Assembly (NCBI GenBank): GCA_963752755.1
Contig: CAVVZJ010000003.1
Coordinates: 682,001 to 746,000, forward strand
Origin: CAVVZJ01 sp963752755
Lineage (GTDB): Bacteria; Planctomycetota; Planctomycetia; Isosphaerales; Isosphaeraceae
Direction of reading: 5' to 3'
Length of the DNA: 64,000 bases
The translations under genes were made by a program, and so were the position numbers. This document shows positions 35,316 through 45,358 of this stretch, piece by piece (the stretch's first letter is position 1; the number at the start of each line of letters is the position of its first letter). The notes below the pieces were generated by a model. It searched no databases, was not told the origin of the DNA, and worked only from the letters and a program-made list of their open reading frames with translations.

Positions 35316-36499
35316 ATGCTTGCCCGCACACTCGTCGCGATGCTCTGAAAGCCGGTTCCTCCACCGCGGCGGCCCTCCTGGCCTGGATGTCGATGCCGGG
35401 CTTCGCCTTCGCCGGCGAGGAGGCCGACGAGGAACTGGTCCCGTTCCTGGACACCCCGCGCACCCCTCCCAACCGGCTGGACTGGGAGACGCTCGACGAG
35501 TGGCTGACGCCCCAGGACCAGGTCTTCAGCGTGCAGCATTACGGGGTTCCCGAGTTCGACGCACGCCACGCACCGGCTGGAGATCGGCGGCCTGGTCGAG
35601 CACCCGCGGACGCTCACGCTGGAGGAGTTGAAGGCTCGACCTCGCAAAGACGTGCTCATGACTCTGGAGTGCTCGGGCAACGGGTCTTCCAAGGGATTCA
35701 TGAACGCCGTGTACAACAGCCGATGGACCGGCACGCCGCTGGCCCCCTTGCTGAAGGAATGCGGGATCAAGCCGGAAACGATCGAGGTCGTGTTCCTCGG
35801 CAGGGACCGGCAGAAGGAGACGCTGCGGCCGAAGACCGATCGCGAGCTGACGATCGAGGTCCCGTTCGGCCGCAGCATGAAGCTGGAGGACGTTCTCAAG
35901 CTCGATCCGTTGCTGGCCTACGAGCGCAACGGCGAGCCGATCGAGCATCGCAACGGCGGCCCCATTCCGCCTGATCGTGCCCGGCTGGTACGGGATCGCG
36001 AACGTGAAGTGGCTCGCCCGCATCGAGTGCCGCGACCGGCGTTACATGGGTCGCTTCATGGGACGCGACTACGTCACCGTCCGCGGCGAGCGGCACGGCG
36101 ACGAGGTCGTGTTCATCGAGACCTCCGTGGCCCACATGAACCTCAAGTCGGTCGTGGCCCGGGTCACCCGCAAGCCGACCGTCGATGGAAAGGTCCCCGT
36201 CAAGGCCCACGGCGCAGCCTGGGACGACGGCACGGGGATCGCGAAGGTCGAGGTCAAGGTCGACGACGGCCCCTGGCGGGAAGCGGTGCTGGCGACACGA
36301 CCCGCGCTCGAAGTATTCCTGGGTCTTCTTCTCGATCGACCTGGGCCGTCTCGACCCGGGCAAGCACACCATCGTCTCCCGCGCCATCGACGTGAACGGC
36401 CGCGTTCAGCCCTCAGCCGACGACGACGAGATCGCCCTGAAGCGGACGTACTGGGAAGCCTACGAGCAGTGGCCTCGCTCCATCGAGCTGGAGGCCTGA
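35316..36499 (+). CDS. Sulfite-oxidase-like molybdopterin oxidoreductase, TAT-exported, frameshifted
   Basis: The ATG at 35316 has GAGGAG eight bases upstream. After a shift near 35330 it reads RRDALKAGSSTAAALLAWMS, a twin-arginine-like signal. The molybdopterin domain follows (FSVQHYGVPEF, HRLEIGGLVEHPRTLTLEEL) with the Mo-ligating Cys in LMTLECSGNGSS, then WYGIANVKWLARIECRDRRY and a C-terminal immunoglobulin-like dimerisation domain (KYSWVFFSIDLGRLDPGKHT). Extra C bases near 35563, 35971 and 36300 break the frame. The family oxidises sulfite or related substrates in the periplasm. The upstream cupredoxin may accept electrons. Confidence 0.8.
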
Positions 36500-36570
36500 C
36501 CGCCGGGTTCCCCATTCGCCACGACCAGGACGATCCTCGGAGTGACGTCGTGGACGCCACTCCGACCCGC

Positions 36571-37749
36571 CTAAACGATGGGCCGCAACGTCTGGAGCTT
36601 TCGGATCGCCTTGCCGAGCGTGTCGGGTTGGATGACGTCGCCCTGCTCGTTGCGGACTTCCCGGTCCGATTTGCAGAAACAAAATCGGATGTATTGCCGC
36701 CCCATTGCCTTGTTCTGGAAGAAGCTGGAGCCGGGGACGGTGGCGACGCCGACGTCGCGGACGAGGTAGCGGGCGAAGGCGACGTCGTCGGTGGCGCCAA
36801 AGGCGGCAATGTCGGCCATGACGTAGTAGGCGCCCTCGGGCATCTGGAGGTCGAAACCGACATCAAGCAAGGCATTGCAGAGCCGGTCGCGTCGGGCCTG
36901 GTAGCCGGCGGCGAGGTTCTCGTAATAGGAGCGGGGGAGACGGTAGGCGACCGCCCCAGCCTCCTGGAGCGGGGCGGCGGCACCGATCGAGACGAAGTCG
37001 TGGACCTGGCGGAACGCCCGCGTTAAGGCCGGCGGCCCCAGGATCGTGCCGACCCGCCAGCCGGTGACCGAATAGGTCTTGGACATGCCGCCGACCACCA
37101 CGGTCCGCTCGCGCATGCCGTCCAGCGACGCCAGGCAGACGTGGGGGCGGCCATCGTATACGATGTGCTCATAGATTTCGTCGGTGATCGCGATCACGTC
37201 CCAGCGACGGCAAAGCGAGGCGACGTGCTCCAGCTCCTCGCGGGAGAAGACGTGGCCGGTCGGGTTGCTGGGATTGCAGAGGATGATCGCCTTGGTCCGG
37301 TCGTTGAAGGCGGCGGCCAGCTCGTCGGGGGCGAATCGCCAGTCGGGCGGACGGATGGTGACGAGTCGAGGCGTCGCGCCGGCGAGGATCAGGTCCGGAA
37401 GATAATTTTCGTAAAATGGTTCAGAGATAATCACTTCGTCGCCGGGGTTGATCGTCGCCAGCAGGGCGACGAGCATCGCCTCGGTGCTGCCGCAGGTCAC
37501 GGTGATCTCGGTCTCGGGATCGACCTGCAAGCCCAGGTGCCAGCCGGCGTGCTCGGCGAGGGCTTCCCGGAGGCTCTTCGCGCCCCAGGTGATGGCGTAC
37601 TGGTTGATGTCGTTCTGGATGGCGCGGCAGGCGGCGTCCTTGAACGCCTGGGGGGCGGGGAAGTCGGGCATGCCCTGGGCGAGGTTGACGGCGCCGTACT
37701 TCCGGGCCTCGACCGACATGCCCCGGATCACGCTCTCGGTGAACCGCAT
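36571..37749 (-). CDS. PLP-dependent class I/II aminotransferase (kynurenine/methionine aminotransferase-like)
   Basis: The 392-residue protein begins MRFTESVIRGMSVEARKYGA and has fold-type-I motifs. They are NLAQGMPDFPAPQAFKDAAC, CGSTEAMLVALLATINPGDE, LCNPSNPTGHVFSREEL, AITDEIYEHIVYDG, and the PLP-Lys segment GGMSKTYSVTGWRVG, with a C-terminal YIRFCFCKSD (substrate Arg). This matches the YbdL/KAT subgroup that acts on methionine, glutamine or kynurenine. Substrate preference cannot be read directly. It is monocistronic and intact. Confidence 0.9.
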   Translation of the reverse strand: MRFTESVIRGMSVEARKYGAVNLAQGMPDFPAPQAFKDAACRAIQNDINQYAITWGAKSLREALAEHAGWHLGLQVDPETEITVTCGSTEAMLVALLATINPGDEVIISEPFYENYLPDLILAGATPRLVTIRPPDWRFAPDELAAAFNDRTKAIILCNPSNPTGHVFSREELEHVASLCRRWDVIAITDEIYEHIVYDGRPHVCLASLDGMRERTVVVGGMSKTYSVTGWRVGTILGPPALTRAFRQVHDFVSIGAAAPLQEAGAVAYRLPRSYYENLAAGYQARRDRLCNALLDVGFDLQMPEGAYYVMADIAAFGATDDVAFARYLVRDVGVATVPGSSFFQNKAMGRQYIRFCFCKSDREVRNEQGDVIQPDTLGKAIRKLQTLRPIV

Positions 37750-37853
37750 CGCCTTGTGGGACAGCAGAGGCGCTCTGCATCGCTCTCTCGAATCGTGGCT
37801 GGTTCATCCGCCGTCTCGTCGCGCCGGTTCGGCCGCGAGCGGCGGCGGACGTC

Positions 37854-39053
37854 TCACTGTAACCGCTCGACCGCCGGCTGAGAATCCGGGGACGGTTCCC
37901 TGGCGATGCGGTTTGCGGAGCGGTTCCAGCCGACTGGCTTTCGTGTCTGCGAAACCGCGGCCAGCTCACCGCCAGCACGACCCCAGTGCTCCGGACCAAG
38001 TGGCGCCCGAACGATCCTCCGACTCGACGGGCCTTGCTGACGGAGGTAGGTGATCCAATGCCCGTCGGCCGAGATCCCTGGCATCGACCAGAGACAGCCC
38101 TCGGCCAGGATCGGACCGGGTTCCGACAGCGGTTGCGGCGCGGCCGTCGCGGGGTCGATCGCCGCGGGCGCGACGCGGAGTGTCCATTTCGACCGCGACG
38201 GCTTCCTCTCCATGTAGACCAGCGTTAGCCCGCCGTCGGGCCGGGACGCGAGCTGAGGCGCCCGTTTCTCCGGGCCATCGCGAGTCAGGACCCCGGCAGC
38301 GATGACCTCCCGGCCATCGCGGTCGAGCCGCAGCCACCAGAGTTGGGGCAGGGGGAAGGTTCGCACCTCAGGGTCGTGGGGAAGGTAACTGACCGAGGCC
38401 ATCAGGAGCCCCGAGGCGGCCAGGCGAGAGTCGGAGGGCCTTGTCAACTCGCAGATCAACAGCTTCGAGGGGTCCACGCCCGCGACCCGCCAGCGGAGCG
38501 GTTGCGGCTCCACGTCGCAGGCCGCGCCATCGACCAGTGGAGAGCCTGAGCCCTCGAAGGCGAACCGGTAGAGACTTCCGTCACAACCCGCGAAGACGAG
38601 ACGCGCCCTCGTGCCCGGCAGCCAGCAAGGCGGACTGCTCGGCAGCACGTTGGTGGGCAGGCGGTCCAACGGCTCTCCGTCCGGGAAAGTGAACCGCCCC
38701 AGGCCGAACGCCTCCGTCACCCGGTTGATTCCCTGGCCGCGCTGCCTCCACCAAACGCCGACCACCTGCGACCTCCCGCGGGCGTCGCGCCAGGGGGCCA
38801 CGCTGGCCCGATCCAGGCCCTCACCCGAAGGCAGTGGCAAGTGCCGCACATCGCCGGTCTCCAGGTTCACAAAGCTCGGGCAGAGGCTCTGAGTCTCCCG
38901 AAAATCCTTGCTGAGACACCCGTAACCGGCCGGTTGAAGCCGACGCAGGTCGGGCTCGGGCCCGCAGAGCTGGCCCAGCCGGACTGCGAGAAGACAGAGG
39001 CCGATCGTGGCGAGGACTGCCAGTCGATTAAGATCCATCACAGATGAGCTCAT
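37854..39053 (-). CDS. Exported or membrane-anchored beta-propeller-like hypothetical protein, about 399 aa
   Basis: The start MSSSVMDLNRLAVLATIGLC gives an N-terminal hydrophobic anchor (ATIGLCLLAVRLGQL). The remainder consists of repeated beta-strand pieces with WxxxD/G and (P)xxWLPGTRARLVF, PQLWWLRLDRDGREVIAAGV, MPGISADGHWITYLRQQGP. Such ISxDGxxI(T/V) motifs suggest WD40/TolB-like propeller blades. No enzyme motif is visible. An alternative start is ATG at 39038. The ribosome-binding site is weak for both. Family unknown to me. Confidence 0.55.
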   Translation of the reverse strand: MSSSVMDLNRLAVLATIGLCLLAVRLGQLCGPEPDLRRLQPAGYGCLSKDFRETQSLCPSFVNLETGDVRHLPLPSGEGLDRASVAPWRDARGRSQVVGVWWRQRGQGINRVTEAFGLGRFTFPDGEPLDRLPTNVLPSSPPCWLPGTRARLVFAGCDGSLYRFAFEGSGSPLVDGAACDVEPQPLRWRVAGVDPSKLLICELTRPSDSRLAASGLLMASVSYLPHDPEVRTFPLPQLWWLRLDRDGREVIAAGVLTRDGPEKRAPQLASRPDGGLTLVYMERKPSRSKWTLRVAPAAIDPATAAPQPLSEPGPILAEGCLWSMPGISADGHWITYLRQQGPSSRRIVRAPLGPEHWGRAGGELAAVSQTRKPVGWNRSANRIAREPSPDSQPAVERLQ

Positions 39054-39637
39054 CAAAGGTTCTGGAAAACCAATCTCCCGGCAAAGCCGGGCCGTCCACC
39101 CGACCGGTTGCGGCGGAGGTTGCCTCGATTGTCCGCGAAACCGTGAAAGCTTGAGGGCGCGTCGTGTGGAGATCCGGTTCAGGATTCGGTCTTCCGGGTC
39201 CCTTGGCGAAGGTCGAGGCCGGTGGACGACGTCGCCGAGCGTGGAGAGCGTTCCGGCGGGAGGCTGATGTCGCGATCCGTCATTCGGGACGCTCGTCAGC
39301 CCTGCAAAAAGGCGAGGCGGGTGGACCGCGAAGCCCAAGGGCTCGCGCCACCCGGAGGGGAGAGAAACTCCGTCGACTCCTCAAAGCAAAGGCCGTACCA
39401 AGGGTGCAATCGCCCGTGCCAACCTCGCCCCTCCGATCCCAGCAACAACCGCTCTAAACCCCGGGCCGCGTTCCCTTTCGAGCCGAATCACATGCCAACC
39501 CTTGGGGGAATGCCCCGGCCGGGCGCTGTCGAATTGGCAGTCAGGGACGCCAAAAAACCGGGCAGTCCCGGCTGCGACGGAAACAATGGATCTGGAAAAT
39601 CACACGAAATCTTGACGAATCGTTCACTTGAAAGGCT
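39054..39637. other. Intergenic region, no feature recognised
   Basis: This gap separates two minus-strand genes. Open frames crossing it lack ribosome-binding sites and have arginine/proline-biased shadow composition. I see no RNA gene or strong hairpin. The part near 39590-39640 is AT-richer and lies next to the end of the outer-membrane protein gene. Confidence 0.4.
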
Positions 39638-41103
39638 TCAAAAAAGTACGATGATGCCGATCCCGATGGTGAACCGGCTGCTGCGGGTGCCGTCGTTGAA
39701 GGGCTCGTGGTACTGCGCCCAGTCATAACGGGCCTCGGGGCGGACCCAGAGCCAGTCGCGGGGCTTGTAGAGGGTGCCGAGGGTGAACTCGTAGTACGTG
39801 TCGGAGGTGCCGGTCAAGAACGGCGAGCCGTCGTGGAAGATCTCGGTCCGCCAGACGCCGGTGAGTTTGGGCGTGATCTGGTAGAGGAACCAGTTGGCGC
39901 CGCCGTACCAGCGGGTGTCGCGGGACGTGCCATCGGGGCCGGCGCCGGGGGTGTTCTGCTCGAAGGCGGCGATGAACTCGATCGCCTGGGTGAACTTGTC
40001 GGTCCACTGGTGCGTCACGACGTTCTGGGTGTACGTGCGATTGCTGTTTGCGTAGCCCGGATTCGGCAGGCCGGCCATGAACGGTGGCGGGGTGATGTTG
40101 GTGGGGACGTAGGTTCCGAAGGTGGTGTTGCCGCTGAGAAAGTTGGGAAGCTGGTTCGGACCGGTCATAAGGACGAGCGTGGCCGTGGTCTTGCCGTCGT
40201 CGGAGGTCCAGCCCAAACCACCGATGTAGGTCCATTTGTAATGCGCATTGAACCAGCGATCCACACCGGGCGAGGCGCCGTTGAAGATGTTGAGGCGATC
40301 GGTGGCGTGGAAGGTGGTCATCAGGCCGGAGAGCGTGAACGGAAAATAGGTGAAGAGATAGGGCCACGACAGGAGCGGCCGCCGGGTCGCCATCACCGAC
40401 TCGTAGCCGGCGATCGAGTACCAGCGCCCGAACTTGGCGTCGAAGCCGCCCTTGGTCAGGATCGGAAGGTGAACCTCTCCGTACGCCTGGGGCAGGTCGA
40501 AGCCGTGGAAGGTCAAGGGGGGGAAGGCCCGGTCGAAGACGCCGTAAGCCTTGGTGAACTGCCAGTCGTTGCCGAAAAGGTTGTCGATCCGGAAGCCCCA
40601 GTCGAACTTGTCCTCCCGCTCCATCGGACGCTCGAAGACGACGTAGTACTGGTTGCCCATCCACTGATTGGCCAGGTGGTTGGGGTAGAGGCCGAAGTTC
40701 TGCCCGCTGGGGGGGTGCCGTTGGTGTTGCCGGTGAAGGTGTTCTGGATCCAGCCATGGAGGTGGACGCGGCTCTCACCGAGTCCGACGGCCTTGTCCAG
40801 CCAACCCGGCCCCTCGAACGGCGGCGCCTCCGCCTCCTCCTGCACGGTCGTCGGCTGGCCGCCGGCGCCCTCGCGGAGCCCAGCAGCGACGCCGAGGTTC
40901 GACGCCGAGGGCACCGCGCCCGACCCGGCCGGCGCGGCGGCCTCGGCCGGGCCTGAGGGAGTCGAAGCCCCGGGCAAGGGCGGCAGGCCGGCTTCCGTCG
41001 TGGCGTCCGAAGGCGAAACCACCTGGGCCCGACCGGGCAACGTGGCCATCACGATCGCCAGGCCGAGGCCGAGCGTTCCCAGCCGGATTGGTCGTATCCC
41101 CAT
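39638..41103 (-). CDS. Outer-membrane beta-barrel (porin-like) protein, one frameshift
   Basis: Start MGIRPIRLGTLGLGLAIVMA (signal peptide to PGRAQ), then a Pro/Ala-rich linker and the segment VHLHGWIQNTFTGNTNGTPP. After restoring one base in a run of seven G (40709-40715 on the plus strand), it continues SGQNFGLYPNHLANQWMGNQ and a long amphipathic beta region (WGFRIDNLFGNDWQFTKAYG, DRWFNAHYKWTYIGGLGWTS). It ends SSRFTIGIGIIVLF with a terminal Phe, as expected for a barrel inserted by BamA. The 488-residue length fits planctomycete outer-membrane porins of the BBP/OprB-like kind. The solute is unknown. Confidence 0.8.
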
Positions 41104-41438
41104 CATCTCCTTCCGGGGCACGCATCGGGCGGAGGCGCAATATCGAGGATTATCGGCAGGAGGACGTATCGGACTCCGGCAAGATTGCGGGTTGTGCAGA
41201 TTGCCAGGGTGCAACCTCATCCCCCCGAGAATCCTCACGATCCACCGACGGCCCTAGCCGAACGTCCTGACGCTTCGTTAAAGTTAAAGGGTGGATGAAC
41301 CGAGGAGGGTCGAACTGCCTCCGGCCCCCTCGACGAGACGACCGCGACGCCGCGACCGGGTCGGACTCCACCGCCCGGCGGCTTCTCCGATACATCCCCA
41401 AGTCACCACATCCCCAAGGGAAGGGAAGCGAGGTCGGC

Positions 41439-44282
41439 ATGGTGATCAAGACCCGGGCCGGAATGCTCGCCGCTCTGGCGACCGCTTGGCTCGCGGCGAC
41501 GTCCGCCCGCGCCGCGGATTTCGACGACGCCCGCACGCTCCGGCAGACCGGCAAGTATGCCGAGGCCCAGGACGCTTACCAGAAAGCGTTCGAGGCCCTG
41601 GAAAACCCCGACCCGGCCGCCCGCGCCCGCTACGCCCTCGGCCTGGCCGACTGCCAGGCCAGTCAGGGCGCCGACGACGAGGCCGCCGCCACGCTCGCCA
41701 AGGAGATCGCGTCCCAGCCCGCCAACCCCGACCTGCTGGCCCGGCTCGCCGACCTCCAGCTCACGCGCGGCCAGTGGGACGAGGCCGCCGCCAGCGCCAA
41801 GAAAGCCCGCGAAGCGAAGGACGATCACCTGCTCGCGCGCTGGGTCGAGGCCCGCCTGCTCGAAATGAAAGGGCAGCGGGACGAGGCGTTGAAAGCCTGG
41901 GAGTGGTTCATCGCCTACCAGGGCGACCACCAGCGCGAGGTCGCCCGCGACGCCGACGCCCTCCTGCTCATCGGTCAGGCCGCCGAGAAGTATTACCGCG
42001 TCAAGGCCCGCGGCCCCGAGCTGAGCGAGACGCTCAACGAGGTCATCAACACCCTCTACGAGGCCGCCATCGCCGCCGACAAGAACTGCTGGCAGGCCCC
42101 CTGGCTCGAAGGCCGCCTGTTCCTCTCCGGCTACAACGAACGAGCCGCCATGAAGGAGTTGACCCGCGCCCTGCGGATCAACCCCAACGCCCCCGAGGTG
42201 ATCGTCACCCTCGGCCAGGCCGACCTTCAGGGCTACAAGCTCGCCGCCGGACGCAAGCGGGTCGAGGACGCCCTGGAGATCAACCCTCACTACGCCCCCG
42301 CCCACATCCTCCTCGCCGACCTGAACATCTCCGACGAGCGCTTCGACGACGCCCTTGATGCCGCCCGGAAGGCCGTTGCCGAGAACCCGAAGGATGAGGA
42401 CGCCCTCGCCCGGCTGGCCGCCTCGTACCGCCTGCTCGTCGATCCGATCGGTGCCGCGGCCGCGGAAGCGGCGGCGCGGGCGATCAATCCGCATCCGTCG
42501 GCCTTCTACGCCGCGCTCGGCGAGCGCCTGGCCGACCGCCGCAAGTACCAGCCCGCCGAACGCGCCTTCCTCCTTTCCATCGAGGCCGACCCCTCCGACC
42601 CCGACCCCCGCATCGGTCTCGGAATGCTTTACATGCAGATCGGTCGCGAGGACGAGGCCAACGACCTCTTCGTCGAGGCCTTCGAGGCCGACCCGTTCAA
42701 CGTCCGCGCCCTCAACATGCTCAAGGTGCTCGAACACCTCGCCGCTTACAAGCCGATCAAGAGCGAGCACTACAGCGTGCTCGTCCTGGAGAAGCAAGAC
42801 GCGCTTCTGGGCAAGTACCTGTCACGATTCCTCGAATCCAACCACGAAAGTCTGGTCAAGCGATTCGGCTACGAGCCGCCCGGCCTCACCAGGATCGAGA
42901 TCCTTCAGAACCACCAGTGGTTCAGCGGCCGGACCACCGGCTTGCCGTTTATCCCCACCGTCGGCGCCTGCACGGGCAAGGTCGTCGCTCTCGCCAGCCC
43001 GAAGACGACGCAGAAGCCATTCAACTGGGCGCGGGTGATGGTCCACGAGGTCACACACGTCATCACCTTGCAGCAGACCGAGTTCAACATCCCCCACTGG
43101 TACACCGAGGCCCTCGCCGTCGAGAGCGAGGAGACGCCCCGGCCGCAGCCCTGGAACAAGATGCTCCTGGAGCGCGTCCCCAGGCGCAAGCTGCTGAACC
43201 TCGACACGATCAACCTCGGCTTCATCCGTCCCAAGGAGCCCGAGGAACGCCAGCTCGCCTACTGCCAGGCGCAGCTTTATGCCCAGTACATGGTCAAGCG
43301 TTTCGGGGCCGATGCCCAGATTAAGCTGCTGGAGGCGTACCGCCGCGGATTGACGACCGACAAGGCCGTCCCGACCTGCTTCCACGTCACCAAGGAAGAC
43401 TTCGAGAAAGGCTACCTCGAATTCCTCGACAGCGTCGTGAAGACGATCCGAACACGTGTTTCGGATGAAGAACCGATCAAGTTCTCCGAGCTGGAGCGCC
43501 AGGTCAAGGCGAAGCCCGACGACCCTGAGTTGAACGCCCGGATGGCGTATGAACACTTCGCCCGCCGCCAGTTGAAGGAAGCCCGGCCCTTCGCCGACAA
43601 GGCGCTCGAGCTGGAGCCGAACCAGCCGCTGGCCAGCTACGTCCTCGCCCGCCTCTTCGTCACCGTCGGTGACAGCTCCAAGGCCCTCGACCTCCTTCGC
43701 CCCGCGCTCGACGAGAAGCAGCCCAACGAACGCGTCGTCGATCTCCTGGCCGAGCTGGAGATGAAGGCCGGCAACCTCGATGAGGCCGCCCGCCTCTACG
43801 AGCTGGCCCGCAAGGACGACCCCTACCACTCCAAGTGGATCGCCGGCCTCGCCCGCGTCCACCTCCGCCAGAGCGACCGCAAGGCCCTCCTCAACGACCT
43901 CGCCATGCTCGCCGCCAACGACGCCGACGACCTGGCCGTCCGGCAAACCCTGGCCGAGTACAACCTCAAGGCCGAGAACTACCCCGAGGCCGAGAAGTGG
44001 GCGATGGAATGCCTGTACATCCAGGTCTATGACCCCTCGTACCACCTCACCCTGGCCGACGCCCTGGCCGGGCAGGATCACTATGAATCCGCGATCGAGG
44101 AGTACGAGACCGCCATCGAACTCCGCGCCAAGCGTCCCGACGACATCCGCGTCAAGCTGGCCAAGGCCCAGCTCGCCCTCGGCCGCAAGGACGAGGCGAA
44201 GACGATCGTCGATGGCATCCTGAAGTCCGACCCGGAGCACCCCGCGGCCAAGGCGTTGCGGGAAGAACTGGAAGGGAAATAG
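41439..44282 (+). CDS. Exported TPR protein with embedded HExxH peptidase (MA-like) domain, 947 aa
   Basis: A signal peptide (MLAALATAWLAATSARAADF) is followed by TPR units from about residue 30 (ARTLRQTGKYAEAQDAYQKA, AMKELTRALRINPNAPEVIV) to about 450. A zinc-peptidase-like segment MVHEVTHVITLQQTEFNIPH then WYTEALAVESEE follows, giving HEVTH plus a downstream Glu at gluzincin spacing. TPRs resume to the end (ARPFADKALELEPNQPLASY, AIEEYETAIELRAKRPDDIR). The frame is intact over 2.8 kb. The architecture suggests a periplasmic scaffold with peptidase activity or a derived binding domain; activity is inferred only from the motif. The start at 41439 gives the signal peptide. Confidence 0.85.
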   Translation: MVIKTRAGMLAALATAWLAATSARAADFDDARTLRQTGKYAEAQDAYQKAFEALENPDPAARARYALGLADCQASQGADDEAAATLAKEIASQPANPDLLARLADLQLTRGQWDEAAASAKKAREAKDDHLLARWVEARLLEMKGQRDEALKAWEWFIAYQGDHQREVARDADALLLIGQAAEKYYRVKARGPELSETLNEVINTLYEAAIAADKNCWQAPWLEGRLFLSGYNERAAMKELTRALRINPNAPEVIVTLGQADLQGYKLAAGRKRVEDALEINPHYAPAHILLADLNISDERFDDALDAARKAVAENPKDEDALARLAASYRLLVDPIGAAAAEAAARAINPHPSAFYAALGERLADRRKYQPAERAFLLSIEADPSDPDPRIGLGMLYMQIGREDEANDLFVEAFEADPFNVRALNMLKVLEHLAAYKPIKSEHYSVLVLEKQDALLGKYLSRFLESNHESLVKRFGYEPPGLTRIEILQNHQWFSGRTTGLPFIPTVGACTGKVVALASPKTTQKPFNWARVMVHEVTHVITLQQTEFNIPHWYTEALAVESEETPRPQPWNKMLLERVPRRKLLNLDTINLGFIRPKEPEERQLAYCQAQLYAQYMVKRFGADAQIKLLEAYRRGLTTDKAVPTCFHVTKEDFEKGYLEFLDSVVKTIRTRVSDEEPIKFSELERQVKAKPDDPELNARMAYEHFARRQLKEARPFADKALELEPNQPLASYVLARLFVTVGDSSKALDLLRPALDEKQPNERVVDLLAELEMKAGNLDEAARLYELARKDDPYHSKWIAGLARVHLRQSDRKALLNDLAMLAANDADDLAVRQTLAEYNLKAENYPEAEKWAMECLYIQVYDPSYHLTLADALAGQDHYESAIEEYETAIELRAKRPDDIRVKLAKAQLALGRKDEAKTIVDGILKSDPEHPAAKALREELEGK

Positions 44283-44385
44283 CCGAGGGGCCGAGGGGAA
44301 TGGGAGAGGTCGGATTCATTGCAAAGGCACAAAGGATACGAAGATTTCACAAAGAAGAGAATTCGGTTCGGTATCCTGTCTCGCC

Positions 44386-44793
44386 ATGAGCCCTCCACGC
44401 AGCCGATTGACGTTGCGCGTCTGGATCGCGATGACCGCGCTCTTCGCCCTCGATTTCGGCGGGATCGCCTGGGTCGTCCGGCAGCGGCAAGGTGGCCTCC
44501 GAATCGGAGGGCGGGCCTGGGATGCCTGGGGGATGGCCGGTTCCCTGCCCGAACTCCTGGCCCCGATCTTCTTCATCGGGCCGATCCTCCTCCTCTTCAC
44601 CTTGATCTACCTGGCGATGCCTTCGAAGCGGGGTGAGTTCTTGATCGTGATCTTGACCCTCATCCTGCTCATCCTTGCGCTCGTGACCACCCGGCAACAC
44701 TCGACCTGTCCCGTGGTGAACCTTCCCAATGGCCCTCGTCATCCACTCTCTCAGCCTGGTCCTGACGATCACGGCACTCCCCCGCGCCCATGA
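44386..44793 (+). CDS. Small membrane protein, 135 aa
   Basis: MSPPRSRLTLRVWIAMTALF begins with a hydrophobic helix (IAMTALFALDFGGIAWVV). Two further helices follow (LLAPIFFIGPILLLFTLIYL and FLIVILTLILLILALV). The tail is polar. It overlaps the next gene by 65 bases in another frame, so either its true end is earlier or a shift lies near the 3' end. No family recognised. Confidence 0.5.
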   Translation: MSPPRSRLTLRVWIAMTALFALDFGGIAWVVRQRQGGLRIGGRAWDAWGMAGSLPELLAPIFFIGPILLLFTLIYLAMPSKRGEFLIVILTLILLILALVTTRQHSTCPVVNLPNGPRHPLSQPGPDDHGTPPRP

Positions 44794-45268
44794 TCCCGTT
44801 CCCCCGCTGAACGCCCGCGTGCTGCGCTTCGCGCAGGATCAACTGGGCCGGAAGGTCGGCGACGGGCAGTGCACCAGCCTGGCCGTCGAGGCTTACCAGC
44901 ACGCCGGCGCGAGTCTTTCCCGGCCGTTTGAACCCGACGGCGATTTCGTCTGGGGCGAATTCGTCGAGAAGGCCCCGGACGTCCTCCCCGGCGACGTGCT
45001 CCAGTTCCGCGACGCCGTGTTCAAGTCACGCCAGCGGCGGACCGTGCGCGGGCGGGCCACCATCGAGATCCGCGAGCACGTCTTCCCCCACCACACCGCC
45101 ATCGTCGAGGAATCCCGCGACGGCGGCCGGGTCCTCGTCATCCTCCACCAGAACACCGGCCCGGACGACGCGACCGACGCCGAACGGATGATCGTCCAGC
45201 GCGAGACGCTCCGCATGTCTGAATTGAAAAGTGGCACGATCCGGGCCTACCACCCCGTCGCCGATTGA
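44729..45268 (+). CDS. Exported CHAP/NlpC-like amidase-fold protein, 179 aa
   Basis: A signal peptide-like start (MALVIHSLSLVLTITALPRA) precedes a domain with Cys in QLGRKVGDGQCTSLAVEAYQ, GDVLQFRDAVF, His in FPHHTAIVEESRDG, and Asn in LVILHQNTG. This Cys-His-Asn order and the GD(V/I)L.F pattern are those of CHAP and NlpC/P60 peptidases, which cut peptidoglycan cross-peptides. Planctomycetes have reduced peptidoglycan, so the target may differ. A hairpin follows at 45293-45320. Confidence 0.6.
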   Translation: MALVIHSLSLVLTITALPRAHDPVPPLNARVLRFAQDQLGRKVGDGQCTSLAVEAYQHAGASLSRPFEPDGDFVWGEFVEKAPDVLPGDVLQFRDAVFKSRQRRTVRGRATIEIREHVFPHHTAIVEESRDGGRVLVILHQNTGPDDATDAERMIVQRETLRMSELKSGTIRAYHPVAD

Positions 45269-45292
45269 CCCCCGCCCCCGCCCCTCTTCGTA

Positions 45293-45320
45293 GGGTGCGT
45301 CAAGTCGTCGCCGACGCACC
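45293..45320. terminator. Bidirectional hairpin between convergent genes
   Basis: GGTGCGTC and GACGCACC form an 8-bp stem around an 11-base loop, in the 90-bp gap between convergent genes. There is no T-tract. Confidence 0.5.
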
Positions 45321-45358
45321 TGACCAAGCCGTAGGCCGTGCCCAGCGCGCCGTCTTTT

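Noticed and set aside
42822..44240. Long minus-strand frame opposite the TPR/peptidase gene
   Set aside because: Shadow frame; it lacks motifs and a ribosome-binding site, and the plus-strand TPR protein is intact over 2.8 kb.
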